From Verrucomicrobiia bacterium (GTDB taxonomy: Bacteria > Verrucomicrobiota > Verrucomicrobiia > Verrucomicrobiales > Akkermansiaceae), in assembly GCA_030430455.1 (NCBI GenBank), contig JAUIJB010000010.1, positions 1 through 64,000 of the forward strand: a DNA stretch of 64,000 nucleotides, in the 5' to 3' direction. Made by a program: the position numbers and the translations under genes. Below the pieces are notes generated by a model. It was not told where the DNA came from. It saw only the letters and a list, made by a program, of their open reading frames with translations, and searched no databases. Each line of letters starts with the position of its first letter. Within the stretch, counting starts at the first letter, position 1. Below are positions 46,588 through 54,033 of this stretch, piece after piece.

Positions 46588-48102
46588 ATGCTCCCGCAAG
46601 CACCCGACGACTGGACCCTGGAGGAAGCCGCCCACCTGGTGCGGCGGGCCGGCTTCGGTGGCTCACCCGGGGAGATCCGCAAGGTCCACTCGCTGGGGCG
46701 CCACGCCGCGGTCGCAAGCTTGCTGGACCCCGACGAGCCGGCCGATGCCGTCGAGCTGCCCGACTGGGCCTCGCGCGAGGCGGTGGCCGCGCAGTTCCGC
46801 CAGCTCATCGAGCAGCGCCGCGAGGCGCGCATGGCCGGCGGGGAGGCGGCCGACCGGGACCCGCAGCGCGGCCGGATCCAGCAGCAACGGCAGCGCGAGA
46901 ACCGTCGCCACACCCTCGACGGCCAGGCCTGGTGGTTCGAGCGCATGCGCACCACGCGGGCGCCGCTGCGCGAGAAGATGGTGCTGTTCTGGCACGACCA
47001 CTTCGCCACCTCGGTGCGCAAGGTCAAGCGGCCGGGGCTGATGATGCGCCAGAACGAGACCTTCCGGCGCCACGCGATGGGTTCGTTCCGCGAGCTGACC
47101 CACGCCATGCTGCACGACCCGGCGATGCTCTTCTACCTCGACACCCAGACCTCGGTGAAGGGCAAGCCGAACGAGAACTTCGCCCGCGAGGTGATGGAGC
47201 TCTTCACCCTCGGCGAGGGCCACTACGGCGAGGACGACATCCGCGAGGCCGCGCGGGCCTTCACCGGCTATACCTTCGACCGCCGCGAGGGCACGGTGGT
47301 CCACCGCAAGGCGCGCTGGGACGGCGGGCGCAAGGAGATCCTCGGCCGCTCGGGGAACTTCGACGGCGACCAGGTCATCGACCTGCTCTTCGAGCAGCCC
47401 GCCGCGGCCAGCCACCTGTGCGGCAAGCTGTGGAACTTCTTCGTCGCCGACGCGGCCCCGCCGGCGGTCACCAAACGCCTCGCCAAGTCGTTCCGCGCCG
47501 CCGGCTTCGAGGTGAAGCCGGTGCTGCGGGAGATCTTCCTCTCGCGCGCCTTCTACGATCCCGCGGTGATCCGCGACCAGATCAAGAGCCCGATCCAGTT
47601 CCTCCTCCAGGCGCTGCGCGAGCTGGAGCTCGACGGCCTGCCCTCGAGCTACCTGCGACTGGTCTCCGAGCAGCTCGGCCAGACGCTGTTCGTGCCGCCG
47701 AACGTGGCCGGCTGGGACTGGGGCAAGGCGTGGATCAACACCAACACCCTGCTCGGCCGCTACAACGCCGCCGGCTTCATCACCACCGGGTCGGCGGACG
47801 CCGGGGAAACGATGGCCGAGGGCGATGGCGGGCGGCCGATGGTCGCCCGGCGGCTGCAGCGGGTGACAAAGGACTGGAAGGGCCCGGACTATGAGAAGCT
47901 CGTCCCGCGGGAGCTGCGCGCCGACCCCGGGAAGGTCGTCGACGCCCTGGTCGAGCGCCTGTTCCAGGCCGACCCCGGCGCGAAGCAGCGCGCCGCCTTC
48001 CTCGACTTCGCCCGCTCGCTCAAGGGCGCGATCTTCACCAACCACGAGGTGGCGCAGCTGTGCCACCTGATGATGAGCACGCCGCACTACCAGCTTTGCT
48101 GA
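46588..48102 (+). CDS. DUF1800 protein
   Basis: A 504-aa protein with the DUF1800 pattern: AAHLVRRAGFGGSPGEI at the start, EKMVLFWHDHFATS, MMRQNETFRRHAMGSFRELTHAMLHDPAMLFYLD, NENFAREVMELFTLGEGHYGEDDIREAARAFTG and PPNVAGWDWG near the end. DUF1800 proteins are nearly always paired with DUF1501 proteins, as here, 31 bp upstream. No signal peptide is obvious. Function unknown. Confidence 0.92.
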   Translation: MLPQAPDDWTLEEAAHLVRRAGFGGSPGEIRKVHSLGRHAAVASLLDPDEPADAVELPDWASREAVAAQFRQLIEQRREARMAGGEAADRDPQRGRIQQQRQRENRRHTLDGQAWWFERMRTTRAPLREKMVLFWHDHFATSVRKVKRPGLMMRQNETFRRHAMGSFRELTHAMLHDPAMLFYLDTQTSVKGKPNENFAREVMELFTLGEGHYGEDDIREAARAFTGYTFDRREGTVVHRKARWDGGRKEILGRSGNFDGDQVIDLLFEQPAAASHLCGKLWNFFVADAAPPAVTKRLAKSFRAAGFEVKPVLREIFLSRAFYDPAVIRDQIKSPIQFLLQALRELELDGLPSSYLRLVSEQLGQTLFVPPNVAGWDWGKAWINTNTLLGRYNAAGFITTGSADAGETMAEGDGGRPMVARRLQRVTKDWKGPDYEKLVPRELRADPGKVVDALVERLFQADPGAKQRAAFLDFARSLKGAIFTNHEVAQLCHLMMSTPHYQLC

Positions 48103-48133
48103 AACCCCAAGCGGTCCCTGTGATCGGCAAACC

Positions 48134-49420
48134 ATGAAGACGAGACGCGAATTCCTCCGTTCCACCGTGCTGGGTGCCTCGAGCGCCTGGACGGTGCCGA
48201 TGTTCGTCGAGCGCACCTTCGCCGACCTCCACGCCGGTGCGCGGGATCTGGCGGTCCAGCCGGTCACCGGCAGCGACGACACCATCCTGGTGGTGCTGCA
48301 GCTGGCCGGCGGCAACGACGGCCTGAACACGCTGGTTCCCTTTGAGGACGATGCCTACCACCGCGCCCGCCCGAGGTTGGCGAAGCAGCCGAAGGACCTG
48401 ATCAAGCTCGACGACCAGCTCGGCCTGAACGCCTCGATGCCCTTCCTGGGCAGCCTGTTCAAGGAGGGCGGGCTCGCGGTCGTGCAGGGGGTCGGCTACC
48501 CGAATCCGAACCGCTCGCACTTCGTGTCGACCTCGATCTGGGAGACCGGCGACCCCGCCGCGCGCTCGAACACCGGATGGCTCGGGCGCTACTTCGACCA
48601 TGCCTGTGCCGGTGCCGACCCGACGGTCGGGATTTCGCTCAACAAGACCCAGCCGGAGAGCTTCGGCGCGCTCCGCAACCCCGGCGTCAGCCTGAGCACG
48701 CCGGAGCTCTACCGCTGGATCCACGGTGGTGGCGACGGCGAGGACGCGGAGGCCTTCTTCGACTCGCTCAACGCGCCGGACGACGGCGCCTCGATCGACC
48801 TGCCGGCCGGCGGCCGGGTCGGCGGAATCGTTGGCGAGAGCAACCTCGACTTCCTCGAGCGGGTGGCGATGGACGCGCGGGTGTCCTCGAAGAAGATCCT
48901 CGAGATCGCCGCCCGTCACCGCCCCGGGGTGCGCTATCCCGGCACGCCGGTGGCGCGCAGCCTCGGCATGGTGGCGCGGATGATCGCGGGCGGCATGCCG
49001 ACGCGGGTCTACTACGTCAGCCACGGCGGCTTCGACACCCACCGCGGCCAGGGCAACAGCCACGACCGCCTGCTCGGCCAGCTCGACGACGCCCTCAAGG
49101 CCTTCTTCGCCGACCTCCGCGAGCAGCGCAACGACCAGCGCGTGGTGCTGATGACCTTCTCGGAGTTCGGCCGCCGGGTGGCGGAGAATGCCAGTGCGGG
49201 CACCGACCACGGCAAGGCCTCGTGCCTGTTCGTCGCCGGGCCGGCGGTGAAGGGCGGGCTCCACGGCACCGCCCCGAGCCTCGGCGACCTCGACGCCGGC
49301 GACCTGAAGCACACGATCGACTTCCGCCAGGTCTACGCCAGCGTGCTCGGCGGCTGGTTGCGCACGGATCCCGCCGCGGTCCTCGGCAAGGACTACCGGC
49401 GGCTCGGCATCCTCGCCTGA
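48134..49420 (+). CDS. DUF1501 protein with Tat-type signal
   Basis: A 428-aa protein. The N-terminus MKTRREFLRSTVLGASSAW is a twin-arginine signal, so it is exported folded to the periplasm. The DUF1501 pattern (ILVVLQLAGGNDGLNTLVP, SHFVSTSIWETGD, VYYVSHGGFDTHRGQGNSHDRLL, MTFSEFGRRVAEN, GTDHGKA) is clear; this family is related to sulfatase/alkaline phosphatase-like folds. It is paired with DUF1800. Its role is unknown, but such pairs are abundant in the phyla that include this one. Confidence 0.93.
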   Translation: MKTRREFLRSTVLGASSAWTVPMFVERTFADLHAGARDLAVQPVTGSDDTILVVLQLAGGNDGLNTLVPFEDDAYHRARPRLAKQPKDLIKLDDQLGLNASMPFLGSLFKEGGLAVVQGVGYPNPNRSHFVSTSIWETGDPAARSNTGWLGRYFDHACAGADPTVGISLNKTQPESFGALRNPGVSLSTPELYRWIHGGGDGEDAEAFFDSLNAPDDGASIDLPAGGRVGGIVGESNLDFLERVAMDARVSSKKILEIAARHRPGVRYPGTPVARSLGMVARMIAGGMPTRVYYVSHGGFDTHRGQGNSHDRLLGQLDDALKAFFADLREQRNDQRVVLMTFSEFGRRVAENASAGTDHGKASCLFVAGPAVKGGLHGTAPSLGDLDAGDLKHTIDFRQVYASVLGGWLRTDPAAVLGKDYRRLGILA

Positions 49421-49434
49421 GCCCGATGGAGAGA

Positions 49435-49451
49435 GCGGCTTTGCAAGCCGC
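49435..49451. repeat. Perfect hairpin with TTTGCAA centre
   Basis: GCGGCTT-TGC-AAGCCGC, a 7-bp stem with a 3-base loop, starts 15 bp after the DUF1501 stop. It shares its central TTTGCAA with 25836-25852. Confidence 0.75.
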
Positions 49452-49561
49452 CCGGTCCCACGGCTGGCGGTGTCGGGGAGGTGTCGCCGGCTGCGCGGCC
49501 GCCAGCCAGATTGCCGGCGTGCCGTCTTGACCGGCCGGTGGCCGCCGCGGAGGCTCGCCGC

Positions 49562-50296
49562 GTGACGGATGAGCAGCGGGAAAAACTCGGGCGCGGGCTC
49601 GGCCTGTTCGACTTCGACGGCACCCTGATCGCCTGGGACACCCAGGTGCTCTTCGCCAACCACGTGCTGAGACAGGAGGGCGTGCGGCGGCTCTACCTGC
49701 CCTTCTTCGCGCTCTTCGCCCCCTTTCACCGCATCCTTGGCGACGAGGGCATGAAGCGGGTCTTCCTCAGCTACCTGTGGCGGGCGAAACGGGCGCGGAT
49801 CGAGGGTTGGGCGCGGGAGTTCGTCGACGAGTGGGTGCCGCAGAAGTGCTTTGCCGAGGTGGTCGCCCTGCTTGACCGGCATCGCCGGGCCGGACACCTC
49901 ACGATGCTGGCCTCGGCCAGTCCGGACTTCTACGTGAAGGAGGTCGGAAGGGCGCTGGGCTTCGACCTGGCGCTGGGAACGGAGGTGGAGTTCGGCGAGC
50001 GGATGCCGCTCCTTCCCGGTCTGAGGAACCACAAGGGAGCGGAGAAAGTACGACGTTTGTCTGAGATCCTGGGGCCGCCCGGGACGTTGGGCTGGGAAGG
50101 GAGTCACGGCTACACCGACAGCACGGCGGACCTGCCGATGATGCGGGCGTGCCGGGTGGGGACGGTGGTGAATCCCTCGGCGCGGCTGGCGGGATACGCG
50201 GAGGTTCACGGATGGGGAGTGATCCGCCCGGCCGTGCCGTGGAAGGGCCCGCGCAGCAAGGCCCTGCGGATTCTCCGCTTTGCTGCCGGGATCTGA
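49562..50296 (+). CDS. HAD-superfamily phosphatase (HAD-IB type)
   Basis: A 244-aa protein starting at GTG 49562 (upstream in-frame sequence is Ala/Pro-rich and probably not coding). Motif I is FDFDGTL (D17, D19), with a LASASPDFYVKEV region (motif II-like, TMLASAS) and YTDSTADLPMM (acidic motif). This is the SerB/PSP-like HAD-IB group: phosphatases of phosphoserine, lysophosphatidic acid or similar. The substrate is unknown. The porin start follows 2 bp after its stop. Confidence 0.88.
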   Translation: MTDEQREKLGRGLGLFDFDGTLIAWDTQVLFANHVLRQEGVRRLYLPFFALFAPFHRILGDEGMKRVFLSYLWRAKRARIEGWAREFVDEWVPQKCFAEVVALLDRHRRAGHLTMLASASPDFYVKEVGRALGFDLALGTEVEFGERMPLLPGLRNHKGAEKVRRLSEILGPPGTLGWEGSHGYTDSTADLPMMRACRVGTVVNPSARLAGYAEVHGWGVIRPAVPWKGPRSKALRILRFAAGI

Positions 50297-50298
50297 CC

Positions 50299-51555
50299 AT
50301 GCGCTTCGCAGGTGGCACGGGATGTGATTGGTTTCTGCCCGTGAAGCCGATCGCGATCGCCCTGCTGCTGACGGCTGCCGCTTCGGCGGCGGATGGGAAT
50401 GATGGGAACTGGTGCGAGGTGATCCCGTGGGACATCGGGGAGGTTCCGACCGACGCGGAGTCACCCTGGCTGCAGTCGCTGCGCTTCGGCGGCTACATCC
50501 ACCTGCAGGCCGCGCAGGTCGATGGCCGGGCGGCGAACCGGGACTTCTCCTACGGCCGTGCGATCGACGTGCGGCGGACGCGCCTGACGATGAAGGGCAA
50601 GGCGCTCAACGCGCTGAGCTGGAGCGTGCACGCCAACATGAGCGAGGACGAGGGGCGCGACAACGGTGGCGTGGAGTTCGACTACTTCGGGCTCTTCACC
50701 GCCTACGCCACGCTCGACCTGAATGCCTTCCTGCCGGACAACCCGCTCGACTCCTTCTCGATCAGCTACGGCAAGCGCAAGCTGACCGAACTCAACGAGG
50801 AGGACGAAACCTCGATCAACAGCATCTACACCGTCGAGCGCTCGTCGCTGTCGACCTTCGTGGTGCCCTTCCGCGCAGCGACCGGCACCACGGGCGCGTG
50901 GATGTCGCTCGGGCGCGGCAACGACCTCGTGAAGGTCGGGGTCTTCAGCACCGACACCTCGCCGGAGTTCGGGACCTGGGACGACGGGACGCTGTTGATC
51001 GGCTCGTGGGAGCATGACTTCGCGAAACCCTGGTGCGTGGATGAGGCGCTGTTGTCGGTCGGCGGCGGGATCCAGGACGTGAAGGCCGGGGACGAGTCGT
51101 ATTCGCCCTGGGAATGGGTCTTCACGCCGTGGTTCCGGCTGAGGGAGGGCCCGTGGCAACTTCATGTGAGCACGGCCTACGGCGATCTGGAAGGGCCGGC
51201 GACCACGACGGGAGGGACCTTTTACGGGGCCTGCGTGATGCCGACCTACTGGCTGGTGCAGGACCGGCTGCAGGCGGTGGTCCGCTACGAGTTCATGAAG
51301 TCGGACGCGCCGCGAGGGATCCAGATGCGCTCGCGCTATGCGCGGGAGGCGGGTCGGCCGTCGAACGAGGGGATCCCCTCGCTGGCGACGGGCCGCGGCG
51401 ATTTCCACCAGGCGGCCTACGGGGGTCTGGTGTGGTGGGCCTGCCCGAAGCACCTGAGCGTGCTCGGCGGGGTCGAGTGGGAGCAGATGACCTCGCGGTC
51501 GACGAACGTCTATCGCGGGACCACGCTGTGGCTCTCCACCCGGGTCATTTTCTGA
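50299..51555 (+). CDS. Outer-membrane porin
   Basis: A 418-aa beta-barrel protein with alternating strands (for example FGGYIHLQAAQVDGR, YGRAIDVRRTRLTMKGKAL, WSVHANMSEDEG) and a C-terminal phenylalanine (STRVIF), fitting porins like the OprP/OprO (phosphate-selective) group. The start is ATG 50299; GTG 50341 (MKPIAIALLLTAAASA) gives a tidier signal peptide and is the alternative. It is probably co-transcribed with the HAD gene. Substrate unknown. Confidence 0.8.
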   Translation: MRFAGGTGCDWFLPVKPIAIALLLTAAASAADGNDGNWCEVIPWDIGEVPTDAESPWLQSLRFGGYIHLQAAQVDGRAANRDFSYGRAIDVRRTRLTMKGKALNALSWSVHANMSEDEGRDNGGVEFDYFGLFTAYATLDLNAFLPDNPLDSFSISYGKRKLTELNEEDETSINSIYTVERSSLSTFVVPFRAATGTTGAWMSLGRGNDLVKVGVFSTDTSPEFGTWDDGTLLIGSWEHDFAKPWCVDEALLSVGGGIQDVKAGDESYSPWEWVFTPWFRLREGPWQLHVSTAYGDLEGPATTTGGTFYGACVMPTYWLVQDRLQAVVRYEFMKSDAPRGIQMRSRYAREAGRPSNEGIPSLATGRGDFHQAAYGGLVWWACPKHLSVLGGVEWEQMTSRSTNVYRGTTLWLSTRVIF

Positions 51556-51561
51556 GCGTGG

Positions 51562-51825
51562 TCAGAGCAGTGGCGGCGGTTCCGCGATGTTGGCGGGGCT
51601 GTTTCCCGGGCGGGCGAGCAGGCGATCGATCGTGGTGAGCTCGTCGAGTGAAGGGACGAGTTTCTCATCGAGAATGGCGCGGAGGCGTTCGGCGTGCCAC
51701 TCCGGGGTGCCGCCCTCGCGTTGGGAAAGGATGAGCGCCGCCTCGCTGAGGCGACCGCTGGGTGCGAGCTGCCTGCGCGTGCGGCGAAGCCAGTTGGCGA
51801 AGTGGCGGTGGGCGGAAGTCGGCAC
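51562..51825 (-). CDS. Small hypothetical protein
   Basis: An 87-aa protein rich in Arg and Leu with a helical look (ANWLRRTRRQLAPSGRLSEAALILSQREGGTPEWHAERL). I do not recognise it. It starts with ATG and lies 93 bp downstream of ispF on the same strand. It converges with the porin, the stops being 6 bp apart. The coding sense is supported by normal composition but not by homology. Confidence 0.5.
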   Translation of the reverse strand: MPTSAHRHFANWLRRTRRQLAPSGRLSEAALILSQREGGTPEWHAERLRAILDEKLVPSLDELTTIDRLLARPGNSPANIAEPPPLL

Positions 51826-51918
51826 GGGAACAAGGGAGGGAAGTTGAGGGCTTCCAACAAGAAGGAAGCAGCACCCGGCCGAGCGACCCGATCGGCGATC
51901 CTGCGTGGGGCCGGTCGG

Positions 51919-52383
51919 CTAGCGCACTTCGGCCACGGCCATGGCGGCGATGCCCTCGCCGCGGCCGACGAAGCCCATCGTCTCGTTGGTGGTCGCCTTG
52001 ATGCCGACCCGCTCGGGTGGCAGGCCGAGGGCGGCGGCGATGTTGCGCTGCATCGCCTCGCGGTGCGGCAGGATCTTCGGCGCCTCGGCGACCAGGGTGC
52101 TGTCGATGTTGACCAGCTCATGGCCCTGCTCGCGGATCAGCCCGGCGGCCTTCTCGAGGATCCGCAGCGAGGAGATGTCCTTGCAGGCGGGGTCGCCGGG
52201 CGGGAACCAGTGGCCGATGTCCGGGAGCCCGAGCGACCCGAGCACCGCGTCGGCGATGGCGTGGCTGAGCACGTCGGCATCCGAGTGCCCGTCGAGGCCG
52301 CGTTCATGGGGGATGTCGACGCCGCCGAGGACCAGCGGGCGGCCGTGGGCGAAGCGATGGACGTCGTAGCCGAAACCGATCAT
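51919..52383 (-). CDS. ispF: 2-C-methyl-D-erythritol 2,4-cyclodiphosphate synthase
   Basis: Cyclises CDP-ME-2-phosphate in the MEP isoprenoid pathway. The 154-aa product has the metal motif DVHRF (D7, H9), GHSDADVLSHAIADA and the C-terminal TTNETMGFVGRGEGIAA, all in their standard places. Homotrimer, cytoplasm. A heptamer repeat immediately precedes its ATG. It shares strand with the inositol monophosphatase-type gene 91 bp upstream. Confidence 0.97.
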   Translation of the reverse strand: MIGFGYDVHRFAHGRPLVLGGVDIPHERGLDGHSDADVLSHAIADAVLGSLGLPDIGHWFPPGDPACKDISSLRILEKAAGLIREQGHELVNIDSTLVAEAPKILPHREAMQRNIAAALGLPPERVGIKATTNETMGFVGRGEGIAAMAVAEVR

Positions 52384-52385
52384 GC

Positions 52386-52420
52386 GATTGCCGATTTGAG
52401 ATTGCCGATTTTCGATTGGG
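52386..52420. repeat. Heptanucleotide repeat, locus D, in the ispF leader
   Basis: Five 7-bp units GATTGCC, GATTTGA, GATTGCC, GATTTTC, GATTGGG. It ends 2 bp before the ispF start codon on the minus strand, so it covers where a ribosome-binding site would be. Confidence 0.75.
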
Positions 52421-52474
52421 GAGGCGTGGCGCGGGGAGGAGAAGCCTCGGGTCGACCATCCGGGCCCGCGGGCC

Positions 52475-53221
52475 TCACAGCACCTCCTCGATGGGGATCC
52501 GGCCGTTGGTGGCGGTGATGGCCCAGGAGTCGGCGATGGTGGCGGGGGTGAGTTCGACCCGGCCGCCGGCGGCCTCGACGAGGAGCTTGCCCGCGGCGAT
52601 GTCCCACAGCGAGATGCGCGACTCGACGTAGGCGTCGAGTCGGCCGGTGGCGATGTAGGCGAGGCCGAGCGCCGCCGAGCCCATCATGCGCATCTTGCGG
52701 GCGCGCAGCGAGGCCTTGCGGAAGCGCTCGAGGCCGATCCGCAGGGCCTCCTCGTCCTTGCCGCAGCCGATGAAGACCACCGAGTCCTCGAGCTTGTCGC
52801 GCTTGCTGGCGGAAATCTCCCGCCCGTCCAGCATCGGCTTGCCGTCCTTCTCGACGGTCCAGGTCTCGCCGATGATCGGGTCGTGGATCACGCCGAGGAC
52901 AACCTCGTCGTCGACCCGCAGCGCGATCGACACGCAGAAGTGCGGGATGTTGTAGTAGAAGTTCACGGTGCCGTCGATCGGGTCGACGATCCACTGGCGG
53001 TTCGAGTCCTGGTTGCCGCCGATGCCTTCCTCGCCGTAGAACGCGTCGCCCTCGCGGGCGCCGAGGAGGATGCCCTCGATCAGGTTCTGGGACTCCTTGT
53101 CGAGGGCCAGCTTGATGTCGTGGTGGCTGGCCTCGTCGACCGCGGCCTCGCGGCCGAAGTGGGACTTGAGCAGCTTGCCGGCCTCGTGGGCGGCGTGAGT
53201 GGCGAGTTCGAGATCGTTCAC
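52475..53221 (-). CDS. Inositol monophosphatase-family protein
   Basis: A 248-aa protein of the IMPase/CysQ family. Metal and catalytic motifs are GEEGIGG (about residue 65-71), WIVDPIDGTVNFYYN (about 79-93), and SLWDIAAGKLLVEAAGG (about 209-225). Substrates in the family include inositol phosphates, 3'-phosphoadenosine phosphates and histidinol phosphate. The GTG 53221 start gives MNDLELATHAAHEAG; a TTG further upstream is unlikely. It lies upstream of ispF. Confidence 0.9.
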   Translation of the reverse strand: MNDLELATHAAHEAGKLLKSHFGREAAVDEASHHDIKLALDKESQNLIEGILLGAREGDAFYGEEGIGGNQDSNRQWIVDPIDGTVNFYYNIPHFCVSIALRVDDEVVLGVIHDPIIGETWTVEKDGKPMLDGREISASKRDKLEDSVVFIGCGKDEEALRIGLERFRKASLRARKMRMMGSAALGLAYIATGRLDAYVESRISLWDIAAGKLLVEAAGGRVELTPATIADSWAITATNGRIPIEEVL

Positions 53222-53281
53222 GACGGGCAGTGAGCCCCGGCCGCCGCCGGGTGCCAAGCGTCAATGTGGCGGGGTGCCGAT

Positions 53282-53390
53282 GGAGTGGCGCCTTGCAGGC
53301 GCCATGGCTTGGATCGGCGGCCTCCAGGCCGCGCCAACGGGCGGCTGGAAGCCGCCCGCCCCGGTCATGGCGCCTTGGAGGCGCCACTCC
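53282..53390. repeat. Composite palindromic element overlapping the coaB 3' end
   Basis: Four hairpins in about 110 bp: GGCGCC-TTGCA-GGCGCC region (53287-53302), GCGGCCT-CC-AGGCCGC (53317-53332), GGGCGGCT-GGA-AGCCGCCC (53339-53357) and TGGCGCCT-TGG-AGGCGCCA (53368-53386). The outer arms GGAGTGGCGCC (53282-53292) and GGCGCCACTCC (53380-53390) are exact inverted repeats, so the whole element is palindromic. Its right part forms the last codons of coaB. Confidence 0.75.
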
Positions 53391-54015
53391 GCAGCCCCTC
53401 GATCTCGCGGACGATCTTGTGGGCGAGCTGGTGCTTGTCGTCCTCGGGCAGGGCCTCGCTGTGGTCCGGGTAGACCAGCAGCACGCGGTTGCGGTCGGAC
53501 TCGAAGCCGAGCCCGGGCCGTGAGACGTCGTTGGCGATCACCAGGTCGCAGCCCTTGCGGCGCAGCTTGTCGCGGGCATTGGCCTCGAGGCTCTCGGTCT
53601 CGGCGGCGAAGCCGACGAGGGTGCCGCGGAAGCCGAACTCGCCGCGCGCCGAGCCGAGGATGTCCGGGTTGCGGACCAGCTCGAGGGTGAGGGTCTCGGC
53701 CTGCTTCTTGATCTTCCGGTCGGCGGGCCGGGCCGGGCGGTAGTCGGCCACCGCGGCGGCGAACACGGCGGCGTCCATCCGCCCGAGGTGACGCCGGACC
53801 GCCTCGAACATGTCGGCGGCGGTCTCGACCGGGATGAAGTCGACGTGTCCGGGCACGTCGAGCTCGCAGGGTCCGGAAACCAGCAGCACCTCGTGGCCGG
53901 CGTGCACGCAGGCCTCGGCCAGGGCGTAGCCCATCCTGCCGGACGAACGGTTGCCGAGGAATCGGACCGGGTCGATCGGCTCGCGGGTCGGGCCGGCGGT
54001 GATGAGGACCTTCAC
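53365..54015 (-). CDS. coaB: Phosphopantothenate-cysteine ligase (CoaB domain only)
   Basis: Joins 4'-phosphopantothenate and cysteine in coenzyme A synthesis. The 216-aa product covers only the CoaB (synthetase) part that in many bacteria is fused to CoaC: ITAGPTREPIDPVRFLGNRSSGRMG, AAAVADYRP, LVGFAAETE and NDVSRPGLGFESDRN are all there. There is no fused or adjacent CoaC; it must be elsewhere if present. The final residues GASKAP come from the hairpin element. It follows ppc by 18 bp on the same strand. Confidence 0.93.
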   Translation of the reverse strand: MKVLITAGPTREPIDPVRFLGNRSSGRMGYALAEACVHAGHEVLLVSGPCELDVPGHVDFIPVETAADMFEAVRRHLGRMDAAVFAAAVADYRPARPADRKIKKQAETLTLELVRNPDILGSARGEFGFRGTLVGFAAETESLEANARDKLRRKGCDLVIANDVSRPGLGFESDRNRVLLVYPDHSEALPEDDKHQLAHKIVREIEGLRSGASKAP

Positions 54016-54033
54016 GGCACGGGGTTCAGTTCC

